DNA from: Bdellovibrionales bacterium
Lineage (GTDB): Bacteria > Bdellovibrionota > Bdellovibrionia > Bdellovibrionales > UBA1609
Reading direction: 5' to 3'
Assembly: GCA_026713205.1 (NCBI GenBank)
Contig: JAPOOY010000223.1
Span: 1 to 9,960 of the forward strand
DNA length: 9,960 bases
Shown here one piece after another: positions 1 through 7,533 of the stretch. The position numbers were made by a program, and so were the translations under genes. How positions within the stretch are numbered: the first letter of the stretch is position 1; every line of letters starts with the position of its first letter. Under the pieces are notes generated by a model that worked only from the letters and a program-made list of their open reading frames with translations, had not been told where the DNA came from and searched no databases.

Positions 1-738
1 AGCCCTCTGTGAGTATTGAACCACAATCCGTCTTTGCCCCGTTTCCAGAAAAATAATCACACCCACAACGAGCAACATAAAACCAACGAGGACAAGACCT
101 ACTCCTCCTGTTAATTCGCCACCCTGAATCATGCGAAAAAGATTAACCGTGCCGCTGGGAATAGCGGCCGCAATACCGGCAAAAATAAGAAGACTGGCTC
201 CATTCCCCACACCTTTTTCATTGATTTGCTCACCCAGCCACATCAGCAAACAGGCGCCGGCTGTTAAAGTTAAGATGGCAAAAACCTTAAAAGGGATAAA
301 GCCAAAATAGGACATAGCGATAATACCTTCCTGACCGTAAAATCCCTGGGACAAACCGTAACCCTGAAAAACCGCTAATCCGGCTGTGGCATACCGGGTG
401 TATTGTGTGATCTTTCGGCGACCGGATTCTCCTTCTTTTTTCAATTGTTCCAGGTAGGGAACACCTGTTTGAAGAAGTTGAAAAATAATGGATGCGGTAA
501 TGTAGGGTAATATACCAAGGGACAGAATACTGAATTGCTCCATAGCCCCGCCTGTAAAGGTATTGAGAAGTCCAAAGATCCCCCCACCCCTTTGAGAAAA
601 AGCCTCAATCACAGCATTCTGATCCACTCCCGGAACAGGGATTTGAACTCCCACACGATAGAGCACCAAAACACCAATGGTAAAAAGTATGCGCTTTCTT
701 AAATCTTTTGGAATAGAAAAACGGGAAGGAATATCCAT
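1..738 (-). CDS. secY: SecY preprotein translocase channel subunit (partial, C-terminal part beyond window)
   Basis: SecY forms the protein-conducting channel of the SecYEG translocon in the cytoplasmic membrane. The visible 246 residues read through to position 1 without a stop and cover about six membrane spans, near residues 17-34, 68-90, 110-130, 148-170, 179-198 and 213-233. Recognisable family signatures are RILFTIG..LYRVG..IPVPGVD near the N-terminus, the segment GILPYITASIIFQLL, INEKGVGNGASLLIFAGI before span 5, and the cytoplasmic loop RRIVVQYSQR at the edge. The ATG at 738 lies 5 nt after the L15 stop and has no clear Shine-Dalgarno, so coupling to L15 is likely. The N-terminus is roughly ten residues shorter than in the E. 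coli type. Identity is certain; only the 3' part is missing. Confidence 0.97.
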   Translation of the reverse strand, partial: MDIPSRFSIPKDLRKRILFTIGVLVLYRVGVQIPVPGVDQNAVIEAFSQRGGGIFGLLNTFTGGAMEQFSILSLGILPYITASIIFQLLQTGVPYLEQLKKEGESGRRKITQYTRYATAGLAVFQGYGLSQGFYGQEGIIAMSYFGFIPFKVFAILTLTAGACLLMWLGEQINEKGVGNGASLLIFAGIAAAIPSGTVNLFRMIQGGELTGGVGLVLVGFMLLVVGVIIFLETGQRRIVVQYSQRA

Positions 739-743
739 AATCG

Positions 744-1181
744 TTACAGAGTCTGTGCCTGTCCTCCGGCTTTTTCAATAAGAGTTTTTGCTTTTTTACT
801 AAAGGAATGAGCTTTAACTTTAAGAGCTTGCTTGAGTTCTCCCTTGGCCAGAATTTTTATTTTTTTTCTTCCGCTCACCACTCCCTTTTCAGCTAAAGTT
901 TGCGGAGTCACCTCTCCCTTCCATTTACTGAGACGGACAAGATTAACCACTTCATAATCCGATTTATGAGAATGGGAGGTAAAACCAAATTTTGGAACCC
1001 TTCGGCTGAGGGGCATCGTTCCCCCTTCAAATCCAATAGGTATGGAAACACCACTTCTGGCTTTTTGACCCTTATGGCCTTTCCCGGAAGTGCCTCCTTT
1101 ACCGGAACCTTTTCCCCGACCCAAACGCTTTTTTACTTTCCGACTTCCCGGAACCGGAGCCAACTCTGAAAGCAAAGACAT
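744..1181 (-). CDS. rplO: 50S ribosomal protein L15 (uL15)
   Basis: L15 is a late-assembling large-subunit protein whose long basic N-terminal arm runs along 23S rRNA. The 145-residue product has the usual family length. The arm shows LAPVPGSRKVKKRLGRGKGSGKG, then GKGHKGQKARSG and GFEGGTMPLSRRVPKFGF (residues about 7-68), followed by the globular C-terminal domain ending in EKAGG. The ATG at 1181 is preceded by AAGGAG, which lies inside the last codons of L30, only 2 nt upstream. secY follows after 5 nt, the standard L30-L15-SecY order. Nothing unusual is seen in the protein. Confidence 0.98.
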   Translation of the reverse strand: MSLLSELAPVPGSRKVKKRLGRGKGSGKGGTSGKGHKGQKARSGVSIPIGFEGGTMPLSRRVPKFGFTSHSHKSDYEVVNLVRLSKWKGEVTPQTLAEKGVVSGRKKIKILAKGELKQALKVKAHSFSKKAKTLIEKAGGQAQTL

Positions 1182-1183
1182 AA

Positions 1184-1390
1184 TTATTTCTCCTTTTTAG
1201 AGGTTTTAGAAGCTATCTCTTCAACAGAAATTAAATGCTTCACCACTTGGATCTGACCGCGAAGGGCCGGTGTGTCCTTAAAAGTGCGAGACTTGTTTAT
1301 TTTCCTTAAACCCAAACAGCGAACAGCCTCTTTTTGCTTTTTACGAATTCCAATAAGACTTCTTTTTAAAGTGACCTTAACTTCTGTCAT
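1184..1390 (-). CDS. rpmD: 50S ribosomal protein L30 (uL30)
   Basis: L30 is a small large-subunit protein with a ferredoxin-like fold. The 68-residue product is slightly longer than the typical 58-60 because of a basic C-terminal tail (TSKKEK). Family features are VTLKRSLIG at the start, the [22 protein letters not shown] core and the VKHLISVEE end. It overlaps S5 by 4 nt in an ATGA arrangement, indicating translational coupling, and its own last codons carry the Shine-Dalgarno of L15. Its presence is informative for placing the organism, because Patescibacteria characteristically lack this gene. Confidence 0.97.
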   Translation of the reverse strand: MTEVKVTLKRSLIGIRKKQKEAVRCLGLRKINKSRTFKDTPALRGQIQVVKHLISVEEIASKTSKKEK

Positions 1391-1557
1391 TCCGCCTTTC
1401 CTTTTTCCTTATTCTTAACAGAGGACGCGCTTTTTCCAGCAGAGTTATCCGTTTTAACAGACTGCGCTTTCCTATTGACAGAGGATTCTTCCATCTTCTC
1501 TTTAACACTATTCTTTTTAACAGATTCTTCTTTGGAAGATTCTTCTTCAGACTTTTC
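1387..1557 (-). other. Low-complexity S5 C-terminal extension (coding)
   Basis: This stretch encodes residues 151-206 of S5 and lies beyond the conserved domain. It is rich in Ser, Lys and Glu, has no predicted hydrophobic core, and holds the irregular repeat SVKK, SVKE, SVNR, SVKT, SVKN. It is probably disordered. It is in frame with S5 and stops exactly at the ATGA overlap with L30, so it is not a frameshift artefact visible from this sequence. Confidence 0.85.
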
Positions 1558-2007
1558 CGCTTCCGGAACAAAGGCTAATTTTCGTAAACCATCCAAAGTG
1601 GCCTTTACCACATTGTGAGGATTTCGGCTTCCCACTCTTTTAGTGAGGATATCCTTCACTCCCACACATTCTAAAACCGCTCTCACCGGACCACCGGCAA
1701 TCACCCCTGTACCTGGCGCCGCAGGTTTCAAAATCACGCGAGCCGCTCCGAAAACACCTGTGACCTGATGGGGAATAGTCCGCCCCTCCCGTAAATTCAT
1801 CAATTCAAGGGTTTTCCTGGCAATACGGGAAGCCTTGCTAATAGAACCAGGCACTTCTTTAGCCTTTCCCGTTCCAACTCCCACCTGACCTTTTTCATCT
1901 CCTGCCACAACTAAAGCGGAAAAAGAAAAGCGACGGCCTCCCTTAACCACTTTTGTGACCCGATTGATGGTCACAACCCGTTCATTTAATTCCAATTCTT
2001 TTTCCAT
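1387..2007 (-). CDS. rpsE: 30S ribosomal protein S5 (uS5) with long charged C-terminal tail
   Basis: S5 sits at the mRNA entry side of the small subunit and contributes to decoding accuracy. Residues 1-148 match the family: the N-terminal RNA-binding domain ([29 protein letters not shown]...[11 protein letters not shown]) and the C-terminal domain ([30 protein letters not shown]...[15 protein letters not shown]). Standard proteins end near residue 165. Here about 55 further residues (151-206) follow, made mostly of Ser, Lys, Glu and Val, with the motif S-V-[KN] occurring five times. The ATG at 2007 has AAGGAG upstream (TTAAGGAGTTTAA). The gene overlaps L30 by 4 nt. Identity is certain; the role of the tail is unknown. 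Confidence 0.98.
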   Translation of the reverse strand: MEKELELNERVVTINRVTKVVKGGRRFSFSALVVAGDEKGQVGVGTGKAKEVPGSISKASRIARKTLELMNLREGRTIPHQVTGVFGAARVILKPAAPGTGVIAGGPVRAVLECVGVKDILTKRVGSRNPHNVVKATLDGLRKLAFVPEAEKSEEESSKEESVKKNSVKEKMEESSVNRKAQSVKTDNSAGKSASSVKNKEKGKAE

Positions 2008-2016
2008 TTAAACTCC

Positions 2017-2385
2017 TTAAAATTTTAAACCCGCTTCCCGCGCGCCTTCCGCCAGGGCTTTAATACGCCCGTGATAAATAAAACCACCTCGATCAAAAAC
2101 CACCTTACCTATCTTCTGCTTTTTCGCAAGAGCTGCAATGCTTTTACCCACTTCTTGGGCGGCTTTACAGGAGCCTCCCTTATCAAGCTTTAAAGTGGAG
2201 CACATTCCTAAAGTTTCCCCCTTTTCATCATCAATAATCTGCGCATAAATATGATGCTGACTGCGGAAAACAGAGAGCCGGGGACGCTCTACCGTCCCTG
2301 ATATTTTTTTTCGTAATCGGGCTTTATTTTTGAGCCTTTTACGAATTCTTAAGGGCTGATTTTTTTTTAATTTAATTCGTATCAC
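2017..2385 (-). CDS. rplR: 50S ribosomal protein L18 (uL18)
   Basis: L18 binds 5S rRNA and, with L5, helps attach it to the central protuberance. The 122-residue product has a basic N-terminal arm ([16 protein letters not shown], about residues 13-28), then the family core [30 protein letters not shown] and the C-terminal [28 protein letters not shown]. The start is GTG at 2385, sharing its G with the TAG stop of L6. The sequence GGGGAG near the end of L6 is a well-placed Shine-Dalgarno. Length and order (L6-L18-S5) are standard. Confidence 0.97.
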   Translation of the reverse strand: MIRIKLKKNQPLRIRKRLKNKARLRKKISGTVERPRLSVFRSQHHIYAQIIDDEKGETLGMCSTLKLDKGGSCKAAQEVGKSIAALAKKQKIGKVVFDRGGFIYHGRIKALAEGAREAGLKF

Positions 2386-2933
2386 TATTTTTTCTCCCCA
2401 CCGGATTTCCCGGCCTTCTTACGAATAACCTCTTCTTCATACTTCACCCCTTTTCCCAAATAGGGTTCCGGAGGACGAAAGCTCCTGATCTTTTGCGCTG
2501 TTTGACCGACAAGCTCCCGGTTTATCCCGCTAATCACAATTCTTGTATTCTTCTCCACTTTAACCTCAATCCCTTTGGGAATCTCATAATGAATAGGATG
2601 AGAATATCCTAAATTCAAATTTAATGTGCTGCCTGACACAGCCGCTTTATAACCCACTCCATTTAAAAGAAGAACCTTGCTCCAACCTTCGGTCACTCCC
2701 TTAACAGCATTCTGGATGAGAGCGCGGGACAACCCATGAAGTGATCGGGTTTTGGTATCATCTTTTTTACGGGTAATAAGAAGTTGTTCTCCTTCAGTTT
2801 TTAATTCCAGCTCAGGATAAAAAGGAACTTCCATTGTTTTCCCCTTCCCCTGAACAATAACCTGACGGGCTTCAGATAAACGAACAGTTACATCTTTTCC
2901 CAATAAAATAGCTTGTTTTCCCACTCTGGACAT
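2385..2933 (-). CDS. rplF: 50S ribosomal protein L6 (uL6)
   Basis: L6 lies near the factor-binding site of the large subunit, next to the sarcin-ricin loop. The 182-residue product is close to the usual 177-180 and shows the two repeated domains. The N-terminal domain begins MSRVGKQAI with the [18 protein letters not shown] segment, and the C-terminal domain has [25 protein letters not shown] and the terminal signature [27 protein letters not shown]. The ATG at 2933 is 11 nt after the S8 stop, with GAGG/AAGG upstream. It ends in a 1-nt overlap with L18. No anomalies are seen. Confidence 0.98.
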   Translation of the reverse strand: MSRVGKQAILLGKDVTVRLSEARQVIVQGKGKTMEVPFYPELELKTEGEQLLITRKKDDTKTRSLHGLSRALIQNAVKGVTEGWSKVLLLNGVGYKAAVSGSTLNLNLGYSHPIHYEIPKGIEVKVEKNTRIVISGINRELVGQTAQKIRSFRPPEPYLGKGVKYEEEVIRKKAGKSGGEKK

Positions 2934-2944
2934 TTAACCTTACC

Positions 2945-3334
2945 TCACCAAACCTGGCACAAAATCTCTCCACCCACATTCTGTTTTTTAGCTTCTATAT
3001 GGCTCAAAATTCCCTGATTTGTACTTAAAATAGATAATCCATAACCGGAACGAATTTCAGGAACATCATCCACTTTTGTATAAAAACGACGGGAGGGTTT
3101 ACTCACCCTTTGAATATCCTGAATCTTCGGACAGTTTTTCTGATCATACTTTAAATAAAGCCGCATTAAACCCTGACGACCATCCTCTGCCGTTCGGTAC
3201 CCCCTGATATAACCATATTGTTTTAACTTTTCAGCAATACTTTCCCGCAGTTTGGATTTTGGAACATCAACCTTATCCTTTCCCGCCCGAACCGCATTTC
3301 TGATACAAGTGCAAAAATCCCCAACTGTGTCCAT
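2945..3334 (-). CDS. rpsH: 30S ribosomal protein S8 (uS8)
   Basis: S8 is a primary 16S rRNA-binding protein of the central domain and, in E. coli, the translational repressor of the spc operon. The 129-residue product is of normal length. Diagnostic stretches are IRNAVRAGKDKVDVPKSKLRESIAEKLKQYGYI, KVDDVPEIRSGYGLSILSTNQGI and the C-terminal VGGEILCQVW. The extreme N-terminus (MDTVGDFCTC) departs from the usual DPIADMLTR. The ATG at 3334 has a strong GGAGGAG site (3337-3343). It follows the L5 stop by only 12 nt, where the S14 gene would normally stand. Confidence 0.97.
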   Translation of the reverse strand: MDTVGDFCTCIRNAVRAGKDKVDVPKSKLRESIAEKLKQYGYIRGYRTAEDGRQGLMRLYLKYDQKNCPKIQDIQRVSKPSRRFYTKVDDVPEIRSGYGLSILSTNQGILSHIEAKKQNVGGEILCQVW

Positions 3335-3346
3335 AACTCCTCCAGG

Positions 3347-3886
3347 TTAATTTCTAAAAGGGAACCCTAAACCCTTTAATAAATTCCGTGCCTCTTCATC
3401 TGTTTTGGCCGATGTCACAATGGTAATATTCATCCCCCGAATAGCAGACACCTTATCGTAATTAATTTCAGGAAAGACAATTTGTTCCTTTAAACCCATA
3501 TTGTAATTTCCACGCCCGTCAAAAGATCGGGGAGACAAACCTTTAAAATCCCGCACCTGAGGCAAAGCAAAATGCACCAATCGATCCAAAAAAGACCACA
3601 TCTTTTCCCTTCTTAAAGTCACTGCAGCACCCAAAGACATCCCCTCTCTCAACTTAAAATTAGCTATGGCTTTTTTGGCTTTTGTAATAACAGATTTTTG
3701 CCCGGAAATTAAATTTAAATCCTCCTGAACGGAAGTTAAAATTTTAGGATCCTTAACCGCCTGACTGACACATATACTCAGCACCACCTTTTCCACCTTT
3801 GGAATTTCCATGACATTTTTATAGCTCTGTTCCTTTTGCAGTTGGGAACGAACATTTTTTTGATATAAATCCTGTAAAACAGACAT
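3347..3886 (-). CDS. rplE: 50S ribosomal protein L5 (uL5)
   Basis: L5 binds 5S rRNA with L18 and forms part of the central protuberance that contacts the P-site tRNA. The 179-residue product has the exact family length. Signatures include [23 protein letters not shown]-like [57 protein letters not shown], and the terminal GLGFPFRN. I chose the ATG at 3886, whose A overlaps the L14 TGA (TGATG); a GTG one codon upstream is possible. GAGG in the last L14 codons serves as Shine-Dalgarno. Both usual neighbours, L24 upstream and S14 downstream, are missing. Confidence 0.98.
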   Translation of the reverse strand: MSVLQDLYQKNVRSQLQKEQSYKNVMEIPKVEKVVLSICVSQAVKDPKILTSVQEDLNLISGQKSVITKAKKAIANFKLREGMSLGAAVTLRREKMWSFLDRLVHFALPQVRDFKGLSPRSFDGRGNYNMGLKEQIVFPEINYDKVSAIRGMNITIVTSAKTDEEARNLLKGLGFPFRN

Positions 3887-4254
3887 CACAGCACCTCAGA
3901 AGCCATGGAAATAATTTTAACAAAACTCCTAGCTCTTAATTCCCTTGCCACGGGACCAAAAATCCGTGTTCCCAAAGGTTCTTTATTGGTATTGATCAAT
4001 ACAGCTGAATTTTCATCAAAACGAATAGCTGTACCATCAGGGCGACGAATCTGATGAGCTGTCCGAACGATCACAGCGCGAGCTATCTCTCCCTTCTTCA
4101 CCTTAGAGCCTGGTAAAGCGCTCTTAACAGAAACAGAAATAACATCTCCCACAGAGGCCGTGCGCCGACGAGTTCCTCCCAGCACTTTAATACACTGCAC
4201 TACTTTGGCGCCGGAGTTATCCGCCACTCTCAATCTGGATTGCATTTGAATCAC
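3886..4254 (-). CDS. rplN: 50S ribosomal protein L14 (uL14)
   Basis: L14 is a beta-barrel protein at the subunit interface that contacts 16S rRNA helix 14. The 122-residue product is of standard length. It begins with the highly conserved [17 protein letters not shown], followed by [41 protein letters not shown] and the conserved ending MASEVL. The start is GTG at 4254, in a 4-nt GTGA overlap with S17; choosing GTG rather than the internal ATG keeps the conserved first three residues. The C-terminus is intact, so the absence of the following L24 gene did not damage L14. Confidence 0.98.
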   Translation of the reverse strand: MIQMQSRLRVADNSGAKVVQCIKVLGGTRRRTASVGDVISVSVKSALPGSKVKKGEIARAVIVRTAHQIRRPDGTAIRFDENSAVLINTNKEPLGTRIFGPVARELRARSFVKIISMASEVL

Positions 4255-4514
4255 TTTTTTTCCCTCACAGAAGGATCTTCAATGATCTCCTTTAACTGCC
4301 ATCTTTTTGTTTTGCTGTAAGGACGAACTGAAAAAATTTTCACCTTATCCCCTGTTTTGGCCTGGTTTTTCTCATCATGCACTTTAAAAAAAGACTGTCG
4401 TTTTATGTATTTTCCATATCTGGAATGTTTCACAAAAGAATAAGACATGACAGAAATGGTTTTATCCGACTTATGGGACATGACTTGTCCTGTAATAAAA
4501 TTCTTTTTTGTCAT
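4251..4514 (-). CDS. rpsQ: 30S ribosomal protein S17 (uS17)
   Basis: S17 is an OB-fold primary binder of the 5' domain of 16S rRNA. The 87-residue product matches family length and pattern: [15 protein letters not shown] at the start, [23 protein letters not shown] in the middle, and [24 protein letters not shown] at the end, followed by a short charged tail. The ATG at 4514 overlaps the L29 stop by 4 nt (ATGA), and the gene ends in another 4-nt overlap with L14. Order L29-S17-L14 is canonical. Confidence 0.97.
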   Translation of the reverse strand: MTKKNFITGQVMSHKSDKTISVMSYSFVKHSRYGKYIKRQSFFKVHDEKNQAKTGDKVKIFSVRPYSKTKRWQLKEIIEDPSVREKK

Positions 4515-4714
4515 TTTACCTGACCCCCTTTTCTTTTACTGGAAAGAGCGGTCTCTATACGGGCAATATCCCGTTTTAAAAAACGCAAATGTAAAGGGTT
4601 TGACAGCCTCTGCATTTTAAGTTTCATCCGTGACTGAAAAAGCTCCGCGCGAAGAATTATTTTCTTCTTTCTTAATTCCATTTCCTCTAAATTAGCAATT
4701 TCTGAAAATTTCAT
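4511..4714 (-). CDS. rpmC: 50S ribosomal protein L29 (uL29)
   Basis: L29 is a small helical-hairpin protein near the polypeptide exit tunnel, beside L23, where it helps form the docking area for nascent-chain factors. The 67-residue product has the two-helix pattern: MKFSEIANLEEMELRKKK, then AELFQSRMKLKMQRLSNPLHLRFLKRDIARIETAL. The ATG at 4714 is one base after the L16 TAA; AAAAGGAT in the last L16 codons is its Shine-Dalgarno. It overlaps S17 by 4 nt. Family and length are standard. Confidence 0.96.
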   Translation of the reverse strand: MKFSEIANLEEMELRKKKIILRAELFQSRMKLKMQRLSNPLHLRFLKRDIARIETALSSKRKGGQVK

Positions 4715-4715
4715 T

Positions 4716-5123
4716 TTAAATCCTTTTTACAAATTTACTTTTAAAAGGAAGCTTATGGGATGCCAGGCGAAAAGCCTCGCGCGCCTGTTCTTCCGTAACA
4801 CCGCTGATTTCAAACAAAATACGGCCTGGTTTAATAGCCGCCGCCCAAAATTCAATTTCCCCTTTTCCGGAACCCATTCTGGTTTCCACCGGTTTTTTTG
4901 TAATGGGACGATCGGGAAACACCCGAATCCAAATTTTCCCCCCCCGTTTAACGGAACGGGAAATGGCAATTCGGCTGGACTCAATTTGACGATCCGTCAT
5001 GCGGCCTCCACTCAGACTCATTAAGCCATAATCTCCAAAGGAACAATGGGAACCCCTCTTGGCCATTCCCTTAAACTTTGGACGATGCTGGCGCCGCCAT
5101 TTAACTCGTTTGGGGCTTAACAA
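4716..5123 (-). CDS. rplP: 50S ribosomal protein L16 (uL16), TTG start
   Basis: L16 helps shape the A-site tRNA pocket of the large subunit and joins late in assembly. The 135-residue product has conserved stretches [71 protein letters not shown] (Arg82, equivalent to the E. coli Arg81 position) and [16 protein letters not shown]. The start is TTG at 5123, inside the S3 gene (23-nt overlap). It is supported because residues 2-8 are the conserved L16 N-terminus and a full AAGGAGG site stands 6 nt upstream; the next Met is residue 20, inside the conserved core. Confidence 0.96.
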   Translation of the reverse strand: MLSPKRVKWRRQHRPKFKGMAKRGSHCSFGDYGLMSLSGGRMTDRQIESSRIAISRSVKRGGKIWIRVFPDRPITKKPVETRMGSGKGEIEFWAAAIKPGRILFEISGVTEEQAREAFRLASHKLPFKSKFVKRI

Positions 5124-5775
5124 GACCGGCCTCCTTCGCTTCTTTTATTTTATAAACATCCCCGTGGTAAATCCAAACCTTCACCCCTGTTGTTCCATAA
5201 GTGGTAAAGGCTGTGGCTGTTCCGTAATCTATATTGGCTCTCAAAGTATGGAGAGGAATTCTTTTCTCGCTGTATCCCTCTGCGCGGGCAATTTCCGCTC
5301 CATCCAATCTCCCTGCCACACGAACCTTAATTCCCCGAACTCCCCGGCGAACGGCAGCGGCAATGGCTTTTTTTAAAGCTCTCCGCCAGGACACTCTTTT
5401 CTCCAATTGAAGGGCAATATTTTCCGCCACGAGTTGAGCGTCCGCATCCGGTTTTCGGACTTCCTGAATACTCACACTCACCTTGCTCTTCGTTTGCTTT
5501 TGAATATCCGCTGTCAGAGCATCAATACCCACACCTTTTTTTCCAATGACAACTCCAGGTCGTGAAGTGAAAATAATCATTTTCAAATCATTTGAGGTGC
5601 GCTCAATCTCCACTTTGGATAGACCTCCTCCCTTAAGTCGTTTCTTAATATATTCTCGTAACTTGTAGTCTTCATGAATATTATCCGCAACATGGCCTCC
5701 CCGTACATACCAACGAGATCGCCAGTTAAATATAATTCCAACTCTTAACCCAAAAGGGTTGATTTTCTGACCCAT
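5101..5775 (-). CDS. rpsC: 30S ribosomal protein S3 (uS3)
   Basis: S3 lines the mRNA entry channel in the head of the small subunit. The 224-residue product contains the N-terminal [14 protein letters not shown], a type II KH domain with the GKKG loop at residues 78-81 ([10 protein letters not shown]), and the C-terminal domain [16 protein letters not shown]...[34 protein letters not shown]. The ATG at 5775 is 2 nt after the L22 stop and has GAGAGG upstream inside L22. Its 3' end overlaps L16 by 23 nt. Length and position are normal. Confidence 0.98.
   Translation of the reverse strand: MGQKINPFGLRVGIIFNWRSRWYVRGGHVADNIHEDYKLREYIKKRLKGGGLSKVEIERTSNDLKMIIFTSRPGVVIGKKGVGIDALTADIQKQTKSKVSVSIQEVRKPDADAQLVAENIALQLEKRVSWRRALKKAIAAAVRRGVRGIKVRVAGRLDGAEIARAEGYSEKRIPLHTLRANIDYGTATAFTTYGTTGVKVWIYHGDVYKIKEAKEAGLVKPQTS
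5130..5136 (-). promoter_or_regulatory. Shine-Dalgarno that fixes the TTG start of L16
   Basis: On the coding strand this reads AAGGAGG, 6 nt before the TTG codon at 5123. It lies within the last codons of S3. It is the main evidence, with N-terminal conservation, that L16 initiates at TTG inside S3. Confidence 0.85.
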
Positions 5776-5777
5776 AA

Positions 5778-6110
5778 TTACCTCTCATCCAAAACCAAAT
5801 CTATATGGCTCTGTTTTTTCTTCCGAGGAGCCGCGCTCCCCCTGGCTGCGGGACGAAACCTTTTTAAATGAGGTCCCTGACCCACAACAATTTTTTTTAC
5901 ATAAAGATTATCCACATCTATCACCTTTTTTTGTTCCGCATTAGCCACAGCGGATTTTAAAAGTTTTGTTATCAAAACCGCAGCTTTTTTTGGAGTGTAA
6001 GCCAATCGGTTAAGAGCCTCATTCACATCACAACCGCGAATCAAATCAGCCACAAGACGGGCTTTTTGTGTTCCAATACGAATATATTTTGCGCTGGCCT
6101 TAATTTCCAT
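5778..6110 (-). CDS. rplV: 50S ribosomal protein L22 (uL22)
   Basis: L22 lines the nascent-peptide exit tunnel with a long beta-hairpin and helps form its constriction together with L4. The 110-residue product has the family pattern: KASAKYIRIGTQKARLVADLIRGCDVNEALNRL, TPKKAAVLITKLLKSAVANAEQK, then the hairpin region HLKRFRPAARGSAAPRKKKQSHIDLVLDE. The ATG at 6110 is preceded by AAGGATC, 9 nt after the S19 stop. S3 follows after 2 nt. Nothing unusual is seen. Confidence 0.98.
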   Translation of the reverse strand: MEIKASAKYIRIGTQKARLVADLIRGCDVNEALNRLAYTPKKAAVLITKLLKSAVANAEQKKVIDVDNLYVKKIVVGQGPHLKRFRPAARGSAAPRKKKQSHIDLVLDER

Positions 6111-6119
6111 AATTGATCC

Positions 6120-6401
6120 TTATTTTTTAACCTGCGTTTTTTTGTCCCCGGAATGGGAATGGAAAGTTCGGGTTAACGCAAACTCACCAAACTTCTGCCC
6201 TATCATATTCTCTGACACAAAAACAGGAATAAACTTTTTTCCATTATGAACGGCAAAAGTCAATCCCACAGCATCCGGAGTAACGGTGGATCTTCTGGAC
6301 CAGGTCTTAATCACCTTTTTATCACCGGATTTTTTAGCCCGTTCAATTTTCTCCATTAAATGATAGTCAATAAAAGGACCCTTTTTCACAGACCGTGGCA
6401 T
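6120..6401 (-). CDS. rpsS: 30S ribosomal protein S19 (uS19)
   Basis: S19 lies in the head of the small subunit, forming a complex with S13 that contacts tRNA. S14 is a structural neighbour in this region. The 93-residue product shows [57 protein letters not shown] and [14 protein letters not shown], all diagnostic. The ATG at 6401 immediately follows the L2 TAA with no gap, and AAGGAGG in the last L2 codons gives a good Shine-Dalgarno. L2-S19-L22 order is canonical. Confidence 0.98.
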   Translation of the reverse strand: MPRSVKKGPFIDYHLMEKIERAKKSGDKKVIKTWSRRSTVTPDAVGLTFAVHNGKKFIPVFVSENMIGQKFGEFALTRTFHSHSGDKKTQVKK

Positions 6402-7253
6402 TTAGCGGCCTCCTTTTCTTTTTCTTTTTCTACGGTGAACAATCATTTTATCTGTCCAACGATTGTTTCTTGTTTTTAAACCTTTACAGGATTTTCCCCA
6501 GGGAGTCATGGGGTGATTTCCCTTGCTGACCCCTTCTCCTCCTCCGAGAGGATGATCCACCGGATTCATAGCCATCCCCCTGACACCGGGCCGACGGCCA
6601 CGCCAACGGGATCGTCCGGCTTTCCCCCATTTTATATTTTCCTGTTCCGCATTTCCAAGAACCCCAATGGAAGCCCGGCACTGGGACAAAATCTGTCTGA
6701 TCTCACCGGAAGGCATTTTGATTTGACTGTAGCGTACATTATTTCGTTTAAGATGGGAGGCCACAACCGCCTGAACTCCCGCGCTTCGCACAAGCTTTCC
6801 CCCCCGTCCCGGTTTTAACTCAATATTGTGAATGGCTGTTCCTTCAGGAATAAGAGATAAAGGTAATGCATTGCCCGGCTTTATATCCGCTCCCTTGTCA
6901 CTGGAGATCACCTGATCCTCCGGTTTTAAACCTTCCGGCGCCAAAATATAAGATTTGGATCCATCCTTATAATAAAGCAAAGCGATGCGGGCTGTTCGGT
7001 TAGGATCATATTCAATGGCATAAACCCGTGCCGGAATATCTTTTTTATCCCGCCGAAAATCCAATAGACGATAGCGCCTTTTATGCCCTCCTCCATGATG
7101 ACGAACAGTGATTCGGCCAAAATTATTTCTACCGGATTTTTTGTTCAATCCCCTCACCAGACTCTTTTCCGGATGGGCTTTCGTCACAGAACGGAATCCG
7201 GAAACAGAACGGTTTCTGGTGGAGGAATTTCTAGGTCTTAAAACTCTTATCAT
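6402..7253 (-). CDS. rplB: 50S ribosomal protein L2 (uL2)
   Basis: L2 is a large-subunit protein needed for subunit association and peptidyl-transferase function. The 283-residue product (family about 273-277) shows [27 protein letters not shown] near the N-terminus, [23 protein letters not shown] in the middle, and the C-terminal [26 protein letters not shown]. The Asp-His pair considered critical in E. coli (D228-H229) is kept at residues 233-234, while the second His of DHPHGGGEG is Leu. I place the start at ATG 7253, 1 nt after the L23 stop with GAGGGA upstream; an in-frame GTG 11 codons earlier lies inside L23 and adds no conserved sequence. The tail is very basic. Confidence 0.97.
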   Translation of the reverse strand: MIRVLRPRNSSTRNRSVSGFRSVTKAHPEKSLVRGLNKKSGRNNFGRITVRHHGGGHKRRYRLLDFRRDKKDIPARVYAIEYDPNRTARIALLYYKDGSKSYILAPEGLKPEDQVISSDKGADIKPGNALPLSLIPEGTAIHNIELKPGRGGKLVRSAGVQAVVASHLKRNNVRYSQIKMPSGEIRQILSQCRASIGVLGNAEQENIKWGKAGRSRWRGRRPGVRGMAMNPVDHPLGGGEGVSKGNHPMTPWGKSCKGLKTRNNRWTDKMIVHRRKRKRKGGR

Positions 7254-7254
7254 A

Positions 7255-7533
7255 TTAATTTCCCTCAAAAACAGATATCTTTTCACCCGCTTTTAAACGA
7301 ATAAAAGCTTTTTTCCAATATTTAACCCGTCCCACACCCATACGGGTTCTTTTTCCCTTCTTTCGGGCAATAGAGGTTTTAATGCTTTCCACTTTTACCT
7401 GGAAATGCTTTTCCACCTGATCCTTAATAAGGGTTTTGCTTGCCGAACGGTTGACCTGAAAAACATAAATCCCCCTTTCCGACAGGAGATTTGTTTTTTC
7501 CGTCACTAAAGGTCTTTTAATGATCTGAGACAT
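7255..7533 (-). CDS. rplW: 50S ribosomal protein L23 (uL23)
   Basis: L23 surrounds the exit-tunnel opening and is the docking point for trigger factor and signal recognition particle. The product is 92 residues from the ATG at 7533, within family range. Signatures are [12 protein letters not shown] at the start, [31 protein letters not shown], and [21 protein letters not shown] at the end. The ATG is preferred because AGGA lies 9 nt upstream; a GTG two codons earlier (7539) is possible but would be only 3 nt from AGGA. The gene overlaps the end of L4 by 17 nt. Confidence 0.96.
   Translation of the reverse strand: MSQIIKRPLVTEKTNLLSERGIYVFQVNRSASKTLIKDQVEKHFQVKVESIKTSIARKKGKRTRMGVGRVKYWKKAFIRLKAGEKISVFEGN

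Noticed and set aside
1377..1571. Lys-rich 64-residue minus-strand frame overlapping the S5 tail
   Set aside because: It is the same low-complexity DNA read in another frame; the S5 frame is continuous with the conserved domain and ends at the coupled L30 start.
3335..3892. Assembly collapse as the reason for missing L24 and S14
   Set aside because: Both junctions look like natural operon junctions: intact flanking proteins, a TGATG overlap with GAGG upstream of L5, and a GGAGGAG site for S8. A random collapse would be unlikely to create both. Read-level checks remain the decisive test.
7254..7286. Longer L2 starting at GTG 7286
   Set aside because: The extra 11 residues are out-of-frame L23 sequence without L2 conservation, and ATG 7253 has a good ribosome site.
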